Shown here piece by piece: positions 44,431 through 53,177 of a stretch of DNA of 64,000 nt; position 1 is the stretch's first letter, and every line of letters starts with the position of its first letter. The notes under the pieces were generated by a model. That model saw only the letters and a program-made list of their open reading frames with translations. It had not been told where the DNA came from and did no database searches. Both the position numbers and the translations under genes were made by a program. The DNA is from Paenibacillaceae bacterium (GTDB lineage: Bacteria > Bacillota > Clostridia > Lachnospirales > Lachnospiraceae), in NCBI GenBank assembly GCA_015057705.1, contig SVDU01000004.1, positions 124,001-188,000 of the forward strand, written 5' to 3'.

Positions 44431-44928
44431 ATGAAAAACCGATGTATACATACTGAAAAGGTTATGAAGGAATACCATTATGCAGTTATGCTGGATTATT
44501 ACCAGAAGCTGATAATCCCGTTTTTAATTGTGTACTTATTGATTATTATTTATTTTGTTATGAAATTTATAAAGCACGACATTGGAGCGTTGGCCATATT
44601 TGATGTGGCAGCTCCAGATTTTCTGGCAGGAGTATTGATTATCAAGCTGGAAAAAGTGATTCGATTAAATCGACATCGTATGCAGGTTATGCACGGGAAG
44701 TCTGATTGTGAATGCATAATTGAGTTTAATGATCTCATCCTGATGACTACAGAATATAAAAATCAACGGGAGATTTCGTATCAACACATTTTAAAATATA
44801 TAGAGACTAAGAATTTGATTATACTTATTTTAGAAGGTCGAATATTTATTCCTCTCGATAAAAATGGTTTTATTGAAGGAGATGTAGAAAGCTTCAGGAA
44901 GTTTATAGATGGTAAAATAAATAAATAA
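44431..44928 (+). CDS. YcxB-like membrane protein
   Basis: A 165-residue protein with two helices (about 26-46 and 52-72) and a C-terminal YcxB-like beta domain: I-S-Y-Q-H-I-L-K-Y-I-E-T-K-N-L-I-I-L-I-L followed by I-F-I-P-L-D-K. Such proteins are common, short and uncharacterised in Firmicutes; no function is assigned. Start with AAGGGGAG upstream. Shares a perfect bidirectional terminator with the convergent GNAT. Confidence 0.75.
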   Translation: MKNRCIHTEKVMKEYHYAVMLDYYQKLIIPFLIVYLLIIIYFVMKFIKHDIGALAIFDVAAPDFLAGVLIIKLEKVIRLNRHRMQVMHGKSDCECIIEFNDLILMTTEYKNQREISYQHILKYIETKNLIILILEGRIFIPLDKNGFIEGDVESFRKFIDGKINK

Positions 44929-44939
44929 AGACATAATAC

Positions 44940-44977
44940 AAAAATTGCAGATCTGCTGTATCAGATCTGCAATTTTT
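44940..44977. terminator. Bidirectional terminator between YcxB-like and GNAT genes
   Basis: Perfect 16-base stem (44940-44955 with 44962-44977) beginning with five As and ending with five Ts, six-base loop. Confidence 0.92.
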
Positions 44978-44984
44978 ATGCTAT

Positions 44985-45257
44985 TTATTTCAGCAAATCC
45001 TGATATTCCGGATGCTTTTCAAACCAGGTGATAGCATAGGAACATGTCAGAATAGCTTTTTTTCCTTCCGAGCGCAGATGATCTGCCGCCGCTTTCATCA
45101 GCTGACCTGCGATACCCTGTCCTCTGAGAGAATCATCCACAAAGGTATGATTAATATTAACCGTGTTGTCATCTACGTCTGGAAATGTAACTTCAGCCAG
45201 CAGATTACTGTCTGAATGATAAAGTGCAATCTTATTAGGGGTGTAGGTAAAGTTCAT
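44985..45257 (-). CDS. GNAT-like acetyltransferase (short, Acetyltransf_CG type)
   Basis: A 90-residue minimal GNAT-fold protein. L-R-G-Q-G-I-A-G-Q-L-M (about 44-54) is the acetyl-CoA loop, and I-L-T-C-S-Y-A-I-T-W-F-E-K-H-P-E-Y is the C-terminal signature of the YjdJ/human GTLF3B-like group. No substrate is known. AGGAGG lies before ATG. Confidence 0.88.
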   Translation of the reverse strand: MNFTYTPNKIALYHSDSNLLAEVTFPDVDDNTVNINHTFVDDSLRGQGIAGQLMKAAADHLRSEGKKAILTCSYAITWFEKHPEYQDLLK

Positions 45258-45356
45258 ATATAATACCTCCTGTCTTGTAATGAAATGATTATATCATCTC
45301 ATGCAGAAAGGTTCAAGAAGTTCTCTGTGTATTATGATTCATAACGAAATGATGAC

Positions 45357-45394
45357 AAAAAAAGAGCATCGTAGAAATTGGGGAAACGATGCTC
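45357..45394 (-). terminator. Minus-strand terminator hairpin in a long gap
   Basis: GAGCATCGT (45364-45372) pairs with ACGATGCTC (45386-45394), and on the minus strand is followed by seven Ts. It probably ends the transcript of the small minus-strand gene at 45709. The rest of 45258-45708 is AT-rich and shows no gene. Confidence 0.65.
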
Positions 45395-45708
45395 CAAAGA
45401 AGAGTTATAGTAAGTATAACCTAAAAACATCATTATGTAAAGCTGAAAATATGTAAGATATGTGTAAATATTGTTAATAAAACGTATTATTATGATATTG
45501 GCATATACATAAAATAAATTATTTTATATGATGTTTTACTGAAATATTTTAATACCTTTTCTTTCTAAAATATGACATACAGCTGTCTTTTTTTCTGTGA
45601 TAGGATGTTTTTACACTTAATGAATTTGACTGGGAGAAGTATTGGAGTTAATATACTTAAAAAGGGATGTTTCTTATTTATGGAAAGCATACCATATGTT
45701 TCTATGTA

Positions 45709-45879
45709 TTACAGTTTTTTTCTGAAAACCCCTTTTTGAAATAACATACCAAAGACAATTCCCATTGCTAATCCAATTAAAAGATTATTAATTACTGAAG
45801 CGCAGATCAAACCAACGCTGATGCCCAGTACCAGGCCATTCTGGTCAGAGTTATTTTTGTTAAAATATGAATTTGGCAT
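45709..45879 (-). CDS. 56-residue glycine-rich membrane protein
   Basis: An ORF of 56 codons on the minus strand, ATG at 45879, with AAGGGG nine bases upstream. A polar, Asn-rich start (MPNSYFNKNNSDQNG) is followed by a 33-residue hydrophobic stretch with repeated Gly spacing (V-L-G-I-S-V-G-L, L-I-G-L-A-M-G-I-V-F-G), then Q-K-G-V-F-R-K-K-L. It looks like a helix-hairpin or glycine-zipper peptide of the sort found beside stress or cell-envelope genes. No family is recognised. It is the only gene-like feature in the 45258-45993 gap. Confidence 0.6.
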   Translation of the reverse strand: MPNSYFNKNNSDQNGLVLGISVGLICASVINNLLIGLAMGIVFGMLFQKGVFRKKL

Positions 45880-45993
45880 TCTATATTACCCCTTACGTTT
45901 TTTTACTATATTACATCAGTAATTACGTGAAGTACACTGGTATTTTCTGAGAGTAATACATAAATAAGGGACATTTACAAAGAGAGGGAAGAG

Positions 45994-47193
45994 ATGGAAA
46001 TGATATCTTTTACAAAGAGACAGGCATGTCGTTTTCTGCTTCGAAAGCAGGGACTGCTTGGAGACTACCGGTTTGAGGGAAAGCAGGGAATTATGGAATT
46101 TATCCGTCAGGCAGGCTGTATCCAGTTTGATCCTGTAGATGTGTGCGGTAAAAATGCTGAGTTGGTTTTGCAGTCACGGATAAAACCATTTTCCAAAGAG
46201 ATGCTTTCTGATCTCTTATATCAGGACCGGGTACTTGTAGATTATTTTGATAAAAACCTTTCAATTATTCCAGTTGGTGACTGGCCGTATTTTGAACGCT
46301 ACCGGGAGCAGCACCGGCAATGGGAGAGAAGTCATGAGGCAGTTCGTGGGGCTAGGAGTCAGGTGAGAAAACAAATCGCAGATCACGGTCCGGTGTGTTC
46401 CGGGGATCTTGATATGCCGGATAAGGTGGACTGGTACTGGAACCGTACCAAACTGTCCAGAGCAGTGCTGGAGCATATGTATTTTACCGGTGAGCTGGCT
46501 GTTCATCATAAAGCGGGATCCATCAAATACTATGATCTGATTGAAAACTGCATTCCCAGGACAATTTTATCAGACCCTGAGCCTTACCCGGATGAGCATG
46601 ACCATCAGACTTGGCGTGTTTTACGCAGAATCGGCTCAGTGGGCCTGTTATGGAACAGGGCTTCTGATGCATGGCTGAACATCGGAGGGCTAAAATCAGC
46701 GGAGAGAAGCGCCGCCTTTACCCGGCTTCTCATGGAACAGAAGATAGAAGCCGTTCATGTAGAAGGCATTAAAGAAGAACTTTACATGCTGATGGAGGAC
46801 ATTCCCCTTGCCAGACAGTGTGAAGATGACACAAACTGGAAAAAAAGATGTGAATTCATTGCACCATTAGATAATTTATTGTGGGATCGAAAGTTAATAC
46901 AGGCACTTTTTGGATTTGATTATAAATGGGAGATTTACACACCCGCGGATAAGCGCAGATACGGTCACTATGTGCTGCCAGTCATTTACGGCGATCGTTT
47001 TATCGGCAGAATTGAAGCATCTGCTGATTCGAAAAAACAGGCATTGCTGGTAAAAAATATATGGTTTGAGCCAGATGTGAAACGGACGAAGAGGATGGAT
47101 GAAGCCATTGATGCAGCAATCAGGAGATTTTCGTTATTTAATCAGTGCAAAGATATTATAATAGAAAAATCAGGTCAGAATGGGGAAATATAA
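45994..47193 (+). CDS. Winged-helix DNA glycosylase, AlkX/YcaQ-like
   Basis: A 399-residue protein of the HTH_42 family that includes AlkZ (azinomycin) and E. coli YcaQ/AlkX. These excise interstrand-crosslinked or bulky alkylated bases. The catalytic motif Gln-x-Asp is seen at Q44-F45-D46 (G-C-I-Q-F-D-P-V-D), the AlkX form rather than the AlkZ Gln-x-Gln. Conserved Y-F-D-K and W-R-V-L-R-R-I-G segments follow. Start with GAGAGGG upstream; coupled in tandem with a cupin gene three bases downstream. Confidence 0.85.
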   Translation: MEMISFTKRQACRFLLRKQGLLGDYRFEGKQGIMEFIRQAGCIQFDPVDVCGKNAELVLQSRIKPFSKEMLSDLLYQDRVLVDYFDKNLSIIPVGDWPYFERYREQHRQWERSHEAVRGARSQVRKQIADHGPVCSGDLDMPDKVDWYWNRTKLSRAVLEHMYFTGELAVHHKAGSIKYYDLIENCIPRTILSDPEPYPDEHDHQTWRVLRRIGSVGLLWNRASDAWLNIGGLKSAERSAAFTRLLMEQKIEAVHVEGIKEELYMLMEDIPLARQCEDDTNWKKRCEFIAPLDNLLWDRKLIQALFGFDYKWEIYTPADKRRYGHYVLPVIYGDRFIGRIEASADSKKQALLVKNIWFEPDVKRTKRMDEAIDAAIRRFSLFNQCKDIIIEKSGQNGEI

Positions 47194-47195
47194 AA

Positions 47196-47648
47196 ATGAA
47201 TATAGAAAAATTATCAAAGCAGTTTATTTGGTGCGATGAAGCCGGACTAGTTACCAAATCATTAGGGGAGGCGGCAGGAAGTCAGAAACTTTATGTTAAT
47301 ATTGATTACGTTCCTCCCGGGGCATTCAGCACGAAATACCATAGCCATTCAAAACAGGAGGAGTTTTTTCTGATTTTGTCCGGAAATGGAACTTTACGGC
47401 TAAACGGTCAGGAACAGGAAGTGGGAAAAGATGATTTTATTGCAAAACCGGCAGGAAAAAACATCGCTCATACATTCTTTAATTCCGGTAATGAACCTTT
47501 GGTAATTCTTGATGTGGGAACAAAGGAGAATGAGGATACCTGTTATTATCCCGATGAGGATGTTTATATGCAAAAGTCTAATGGTCTAAGACGTGTATTT
47601 AAAGGAAATCAACTTGATGAAGCATGGTCATCCGATCCCAATTGTTAA
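47196..47648 (+). CDS. Cupin-domain protein
   Basis: A 150-residue protein with one cupin_2 barrel: Y-H-S-H-S-K-Q-E-E-F-F-L-I-L-S-G-N-G (His and Glu metal ligands about 47-55) and P-A-G-K-N-I-A-H-T-F for the second motif. The first 25 residues are separate and include a Trp-rich start. Three bases after the AlkX-like gene; it may be co-transcribed. Ligand unknown. Confidence 0.8.
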   Translation: MNIEKLSKQFIWCDEAGLVTKSLGEAAGSQKLYVNIDYVPPGAFSTKYHSHSKQEEFFLILSGNGTLRLNGQEQEVGKDDFIAKPAGKNIAHTFFNSGNEPLVILDVGTKENEDTCYYPDEDVYMQKSNGLRRVFKGNQLDEAWSSDPNC

Positions 47649-47773
47649 GAGTACATTATGTCAAAACAGATGGAAAAAATTACCAATTCCATTTTATGGA
47701 AATAATATTGATTTTTGCTCCAATTATTGCTAATATATGGTCAGAATACCAGAATCATCAAGGAGACTTAAAT

Positions 47774-48004
47774 ATGGCTAGAGGAGTAAGAAAATCATCA
47801 CTGGAAAAGCTTCAGAAGGAATTGGCAGACGTACAGGAATCAATTCAGCAGCATAAGAATTCAATTACTGAATTAATAGAAAAAGAAAAGGAAGTCCAGG
47901 AAAAGATCAGTCTGGAACAGTTTAAGGAAGTATCTTCCATTCTGGATCAGCAGAAGATGTCTATCTCTGATTTAAAAGAATTCCTGATATCCAGGACAAA
48001 ATAA
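47774..48004 (+). CDS. Small coiled-coil protein
   Basis: A 76-residue charged helical protein; after M-A-R-G-V-R-K-S it is almost wholly predicted coiled coil with heptad hydrophobics (L-E-K-L-Q-K-E-L ... I-Q-Q-H-K-N-S-I-T-E-L-I-E). A basic start suggests nucleic-acid contact, but this is inference. ATG 47774 has AAGGAG upstream; longer frames have no site. A clean terminator follows. Confidence 0.65.
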   Translation: MARGVRKSSLEKLQKELADVQESIQQHKNSITELIEKEKEVQEKISLEQFKEVSSILDQQKMSISDLKEFLISRTK

Positions 48005-48016
48005 GAAGAATTTTAT

Positions 48017-48047
48017 GAGAGGTACCGATTGGTATCTCTTATTTTTT
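48017..48047 (+). terminator. Terminator after the coiled-coil gene
   Basis: Ten-base stem (48017-48026 with 48031-48040) with two G-T pairs, four-base loop and six Ts. Confidence 0.75.
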
Positions 48048-48140
48048 GCGAATGAGCCATAATCCAAATTGATTGCCAGCTGGAAAAAATTGGTGTATCC
48101 TTAAAGATATGTATTGATTAACCCACTGGAGGAGAGAGTT

Positions 48141-48848
48141 ATGATTCGAATTGCAATCGTGGATGATGATGCAGGGAGTGTATTACAGCTAAAGGAATAT
48201 TTACTCCGGTATCAGAACGAACGAAATGAGATGTTTAGCATTCTCACTTTTTCTGACGGAGATGAAATTGTTGAAAATTATAAAGCAGAGTACGATATTA
48301 TTTTACTGGATATAGAAATGAGATTTATGGACGGGATGACTGCAGCACAGCTGATACGGGAAAAAGATCCGGAGGTGATTCTCATTTTTATCACCAATAT
48401 GGCACAGTATGCTATTAAGGGTTACACTGTCCGGGCAACCGATTATGTGTTAAAACCCGTTTCCTATTTTTCTTTTTCCCAGAGACTTGATAAGGTAATT
48501 GGGCGTATCAACCGGAATGTGAAAAAATATATTGCAGTTAATATAAAGGGGGGTACGGTGAAACTGTATCTGCCGGATATTTATTATATTGAGAGTCTGG
48601 GACACCGGCTTATTTATCATACACTGACTGGGGAATATGTAACCTTTGGAGCAATGAAGGAAGTAGAGGAAAGACTGAAGGGGTTAAACTTCTTCCGCTG
48701 CAGTAAGGGATATCTTTTAAATCTGGAACATGTGGAAAGCGTGCAGGAGGGCTGTGTGCTGATGAAGGGAGCCCGGCTGACCATCAGCAGAACCAGGAAA
48801 AAGGAGTTTATGGAGGAACTGACCAATTATCTGGGAGGGGCTTTATAA
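48141..48848 (+). CDS. LytTR-family response regulator
   Basis: A 235-residue regulator. The receiver domain has Asp8/Asp9 (V-D-D-D) and the phosphorylated Asp57 (I-L-L-D-I-E-M). The C-terminal LytTR DNA-binding domain contains I-Y-Y-I-E-S-L-G-H-R and F-F-R-C-S-K-G-Y-L-L-N-L. ATG 48141 with GGAGGAGAG upstream. Its TAA overlaps the kinase start, giving one operon. Likely targets are its neighbours, starting with the GH3 gene at 50301. Confidence 0.93.
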   Translation: MIRIAIVDDDAGSVLQLKEYLLRYQNERNEMFSILTFSDGDEIVENYKAEYDIILLDIEMRFMDGMTAAQLIREKDPEVILIFITNMAQYAIKGYTVRATDYVLKPVSYFSFSQRLDKVIGRINRNVKKYIAVNIKGGTVKLYLPDIYYIESLGHRLIYHTLTGEYVTFGAMKEVEERLKGLNFFRCSKGYLLNLEHVESVQEGCVLMKGARLTISRTRKKEFMEELTNYLGGAL

Positions 48849-50158
48849 TGAATCATATTGCGCTGACAGAGATTCCAAGGCTGTACACGGGGATCGCGGA
48901 ATGGGCTGCATGCACCATCTATGTTTTGAATCTGAAAAGGAAATTGAAAGGGCCTTCCCTGGCAGCAGTTATGTGCGCTGCCTGCCTTTTACAATGCGGG
49001 ATACAGCTGGCAGCAGGTACATTTCCCAAGTCACTGTGGATTCCCGGAATGCTTCTGGCAATCGGCCTGATGCAGATATATTTTATGATCACCTGTGAGG
49101 TTACGGCTGGCAGTGCAGGGTATTACTGTGTCCGGTCTTTTATTCTGGCAGAATTTACCGCATCTTTAGAGTGGCAGCTTTATTATAATGCCGTATTAAG
49201 TACCCAGATATCGGAGATGTGGCTGGATATTCTCGTTTTCTTCCTCGTTTTCGGTGCTGTTTTTGGCGGTGCTTATTTTTTGGAGAGAAAACATATCCGG
49301 AAGGAAACGATTACGCTTAAAGAATTGCTTTTTGTGACCGCTACCGGTGCAACTGTATTTTTCGTCAGCAATTTAAGCTTTGTATATTCCAATTCCCCAT
49401 TCAGCAGCCAGATTACAAAAGAAATCTTTAACATCAGGACGCTGGTGGATCTAAGCGGTCTTGTCATCCTTTTTGCATATCACATATTAAGACAGGAGAT
49501 GCAGGTAAAATACGATCTAGAGGCTATGCGTAACATCCTGCAGAGCCAGTATTCCCAGTACCGCAAGTCCGGAGAAAGCATCGAGATGGTCAACCGGAAA
49601 TACCACGATTTAAAACATCAGATCGCTGTTTTAAGGGCAGAACAGGACTCGGAGAAACGTCTGGCATTCTTAGACGAAATGGAAAGCGAAATCCGTACCT
49701 ATGAAGCCCAGAACAAAACAGGCAATTCCGTGGTGGACACCATACTCACCGGTAAAAGTATGACCTGTCAGAGACATGAGATCGAGCTGACCTCTGTAGT
49801 GGATGGGAAGCTGTTAAACTTCATCCATGTGATGGACATTTGCACCATTCTTGGAAATGCGTTGGATAACGCCATTGAATGTGCCATACAAATTGAAGAA
49901 AAGGAAAAGCGGCTGATTCACGTGGAAGTCTTATCCAAAAAAGACTTTGTTGTTCTGCGGTTTGAGAATTATTTTGAAGGAAATATTCAGTTTGAGAATA
50001 ATCAGCCAGCCACGACTAAGGCTAACAAGGAGTATCATGGATATGGCATCAAAAGCATTAAATATACGGTTAAAAAATACAATGGCTGGGTAACCATTGA
50101 TACGAAGGATAACTGGTTTAAACTAAATGTGGTCATTCCCCTTCCCAGAGAGGATTAA
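48848..50158 (+). CDS. AgrC/VirS-like sensor histidine kinase
   Basis: A 436-residue membrane kinase with about six N-terminal helices (residues 10-210), then a phosphoacceptor His253 in K-Y-H-D-L-K-H-Q, and a GHKL ATPase domain: G-N-A-L-D-N-A-I-E is the N-box and G-Y-G-I-K-S-I the G-box. This is the quorum-peptide-sensing HPK10 type. No AgrD-like peptide gene lies in the window. TAATG overlap with the regulator gene. Confidence 0.9.
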   Translation: MNHIALTEIPRLYTGIAEWAACTIYVLNLKRKLKGPSLAAVMCAACLLQCGIQLAAGTFPKSLWIPGMLLAIGLMQIYFMITCEVTAGSAGYYCVRSFILAEFTASLEWQLYYNAVLSTQISEMWLDILVFFLVFGAVFGGAYFLERKHIRKETITLKELLFVTATGATVFFVSNLSFVYSNSPFSSQITKEIFNIRTLVDLSGLVILFAYHILRQEMQVKYDLEAMRNILQSQYSQYRKSGESIEMVNRKYHDLKHQIAVLRAEQDSEKRLAFLDEMESEIRTYEAQNKTGNSVVDTILTGKSMTCQRHEIELTSVVDGKLLNFIHVMDICTILGNALDNAIECAIQIEEKEKRLIHVEVLSKKDFVVLRFENYFEGNIQFENNQPATTKANKEYHGYGIKSIKYTVKKYNGWVTIDTKDNWFKLNVVIPLPRED

Positions 50159-50170
50159 GTGAAAAATCCG

Positions 50171-50210
50171 GCAGTGCCGCCTATCCACCCGGACAGGCGG
50201 CACTGCTTTT
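50171..50210 (+). terminator. Terminator after the two-component system
   Basis: Perfect 12-base GC-rich stem GCAGTGCCGCCT / AGGCGGCACTGC, 12-base loop, then TTTT. It separates the regulatory pair from the GH3 genes. Confidence 0.85.
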
Positions 50211-50300
50211 CATGCAGAAAAACCGACCAGTTGTGCAATTGGCAGTCCGGTCCGCCATAACTGTGCTAAAGTAAGAATACAAAAACATGTATGGAGGAGG

Positions 50301-53177
50301 ATGAAAGAAATGTTACAGATCAATATTGATGATGTGCTAAAAATCGTCAAGCTGTGTGTACCATATCTCATTGGTTTTGGCGTAGTTGTAGCAGCTGCGG
50401 TCGTAGTCATGGTGGTATGCCGAAAGAGGAAGGGGTCTACAAGATATCTGATCCATAAAAACAGTCTTATGGCTATGCTTCTTGCTTTGGTTGTGGTTGT
50501 AAACTTAATCTGCTGGGGACCGATGTCCAATTTAATTTCACTGGCAACCGGCAGCGGAACCATTTCACAGGAAACATCTGACGAGGCAACCGTTCTTTGT
50601 ACCGAGATTGCCAGGGAAGGGATTGTTCTTTTAAAAAATGATGCAGACCTTCTTCCCTTAAAGAATGATTCTAATTTAAACGTATTTGGCTGGGCATCCA
50701 CAAACCCGTGCTATGGAGGAACAGGCTCTGGATCTTTGTCAAAAGCATATGAGACGGAGTCACTGCTTCAGGGTCTTACGGATGCGGGCTTTAAACTGAA
50801 TACCAGTCTGACTGATTTCTATACGGCATACCGGACAGACCGTCCAAGCGTTGGTATGTGGGATCAGGACTGGACGCTGCCGGAGCCTGCAGCAGATACC
50901 TATGGCGATAAGCTTATGGAAGATGCCAAAGCTTTTTCCGATACGGCTATGGTAGTCATTACCCGCGTTGGCGGAGAGGGGGCAGATCTTCCCACGGATG
51001 TAAGCAAGGTTACATACACCGATAACTCCAAGGATTACAAGGATTTTGAACCAGGGGAACATTATCTGCAGTTAAGCAAGACAGAGAAAAATCTGATGGA
51101 TCTGGTATGCTCTAGCTTTGACAATGTCATTGTGGTATACAACGGTGCCAACGCCATGGAACTTGGCTTTGTCAATGATTACAGCCAGATAAAAGGAGTT
51201 CTCTGGTGTCCTGGCACCGGCCAGTCCGGTTTTAAAGGGCTGGGTGAGATTATAAGCGGTGCCGTCAATCCATCAGGAAAAACAAGTGATACATTTGCGG
51301 CTGATTTGACAAAAGCACCCAGTTACAATAACTTTGGAAGTTTCACCTACGATAACATGAATGAATTTAAAGGCAAGGCATTTAAAGGAGCGGATACCTA
51401 TCCTAGCTTTGTCAACTATGCAGAGGGTATTTACACTGGCTATCGTTTCTACGAGACGGCAGCAGCAGAAGGACTGATTGATTATAAAAAAGAGGTCATC
51501 TATCCCTTTGGCTATGGATTGTCCTATACGTCCTTTCAGCAGGAAATGGGACAATTAACAGAGCAGGACGGAACAATCTCATTTGATGTGACAGTAACCA
51601 ACACAGGGAATAATCCGGGTAAGGATGTAGTGGAGGTCTATTACAATCCGCCTTATACCAATAAGGGAATTGAAAAAGCTTCCGCAAACCTGATCGCATT
51701 TGATAAAACCGATATTTTAAAACCAGGGGACTCCCAGACCATCAGGATATCCGTTCAGGCGGAAGACATGGCTTCCTTTGATGAGGATGGAAACGGCTGC
51801 TATGTATTGGAATCTGGTGATTATGGCATATCTGTCCGGTCTGATTCCCACAATATCATTGCAGAACAGAAGTATCACGTACCTGAAACCGTGGTATATA
51901 ACGAGTCCGCACCACGTACCTCAGATAAAGCAGTTGCAGTAAATCAGTTTAAAGATGCCAGGGGGGAACTGACCTATCTTTCCCGTGCAGATGGATTTGC
52001 CAACTATGAAAAAGCCACAGCAGCGCCAAAAAATATGAGTATGCCGGAGAAATACAAAAAAACCTTTGTAAACAACAGCAATTACGATCCGGCGGCCCAC
52101 AACAATGACAGTGATCCCATGCCGGTGACAGGAGCAAAGAACGGGATAAAGCTTGCTGATATGCGGGGACTGTCCTTTGATGACCCCAAGTGGGAGAAGC
52201 TGCTTGACCAGCTGACTGTGAGTGATATGGATGCGCTGACTGCAATCGGAGGTTATCAGACCTCAGAGGCAAAAAGTGTAAATAAAGTTGGAACCGTAGA
52301 CTGTGACGGCCCTGCTTCCATCAATAACAACTTTACCGGAACCGGGTCCATCGGTTTTCCATCTGCTGTTATGATTGCCAGCACCTGGAATCATGATATT
52401 GCAGAGGCTTTTGGAGAGAAGATTGGTAAGATGGCGGATGAAATGAAGGTGTCCGGCTGGTATGCACCGGCCATGAATATCCACCGCTGTGCATTTGCAG
52501 GCCGCAACTTCGAGTACTATTCTGAGGACGGTGTACTTTCCGGACAGATGGCAGCCAGAGCGGTAGCTGGAGCCGAAAAGCACGGAGTTTATGCATATAT
52601 CAAACATTTTGCATTAAACGACCAGGAAACCAACCGTCTTAATATGCTTTGTACCTGGTCCAATGAGCAGGCAATCCGTGAGATTTATCTAAAGCCTTTT
52701 GAAATCGCAGTAAAAGAAGGTCATGCAAAGGCAGTTATGTCCTCCTTTAATTATATAGGAACCGTGTATTCCGGTGCCAATAATACGCTGCTTAATACAG
52801 TTCTGCGTGATGAATGGGGATTTCAGGGATTTGTTCTTACCGATTATTTCGGGGGTTACGGATTCCAGAATGCAGATCAGGAAATCCGAAACGGCAATGA
52901 CGCCATGTTAGTTGCCTATGATACGAAAACAAATCATGTAAAAGACAAAACCAGCGCTACCAGCTTAAATGCCATGAGAAAGTCCAGTAAAAATATTATG
53001 TATACAGTAGTAAACAGCCGTGCCTATGAAGGAAACAATGCAAATGTAAGCCTGCTGATGTGGCAGATTGCGGCAATTATCATTGATGTAATTCTGGCAG
53101 CAGGAATCATAATTTTAGAAATCAAAATTATTAAAAACTACAAAAAGCGGCTGGAAAAGGAAGGAATGACAGAATGA
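50301..53177 (+). CDS. Membrane-anchored GH3 glycosidase with reversed domain order
   Basis: A 958-residue protein. Two N-terminal helices (about 20-41 and 54-74) and one C-terminal helix (about 918-940) anchor it. Between them the GH3 domains are in reversed order: first the C-terminal-type domain (E-G-I-V-L-L-K-N-D-A-D-L-L-P-L, about 105), then a fibronectin-like domain (Y-P-F-G-Y-G-L-S-Y-T), and last the barrel with the nucleophile Asp848 in V-L-T-D-Y-F. This order is known from some rumen beta-glucosidases. Substrate probably a beta-glucoside or xyloside. ATG 50301 or 50310. Stop overlaps the next GH3. Confidence 0.85.
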   Translation: MKEMLQINIDDVLKIVKLCVPYLIGFGVVVAAAVVVMVVCRKRKGSTRYLIHKNSLMAMLLALVVVVNLICWGPMSNLISLATGSGTISQETSDEATVLCTEIAREGIVLLKNDADLLPLKNDSNLNVFGWASTNPCYGGTGSGSLSKAYETESLLQGLTDAGFKLNTSLTDFYTAYRTDRPSVGMWDQDWTLPEPAADTYGDKLMEDAKAFSDTAMVVITRVGGEGADLPTDVSKVTYTDNSKDYKDFEPGEHYLQLSKTEKNLMDLVCSSFDNVIVVYNGANAMELGFVNDYSQIKGVLWCPGTGQSGFKGLGEIISGAVNPSGKTSDTFAADLTKAPSYNNFGSFTYDNMNEFKGKAFKGADTYPSFVNYAEGIYTGYRFYETAAAEGLIDYKKEVIYPFGYGLSYTSFQQEMGQLTEQDGTISFDVTVTNTGNNPGKDVVEVYYNPPYTNKGIEKASANLIAFDKTDILKPGDSQTIRISVQAEDMASFDEDGNGCYVLESGDYGISVRSDSHNIIAEQKYHVPETVVYNESAPRTSDKAVAVNQFKDARGELTYLSRADGFANYEKATAAPKNMSMPEKYKKTFVNNSNYDPAAHNNDSDPMPVTGAKNGIKLADMRGLSFDDPKWEKLLDQLTVSDMDALTAIGGYQTSEAKSVNKVGTVDCDGPASINNNFTGTGSIGFPSAVMIASTWNHDIAEAFGEKIGKMADEMKVSGWYAPAMNIHRCAFAGRNFEYYSEDGVLSGQMAARAVAGAEKHGVYAYIKHFALNDQETNRLNMLCTWSNEQAIREIYLKPFEIAVKEGHAKAVMSSFNYIGTVYSGANNTLLNTVLRDEWGFQGFVLTDYFGGYGFQNADQEIRNGNDAMLVAYDTKTNHVKDKTSATSLNAMRKSSKNIMYTVVNSRAYEGNNANVSLLMWQIAAIIIDVILAAGIIILEIKIIKNYKKRLEKEGMTE

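Noticed and set aside
50220-50290. LytTR direct repeats before the GH3 gene
   Set aside because: Candidate ACCAGTTGT and GGCAGTCCG blocks do not match the consensus well and their spacing is unclear.
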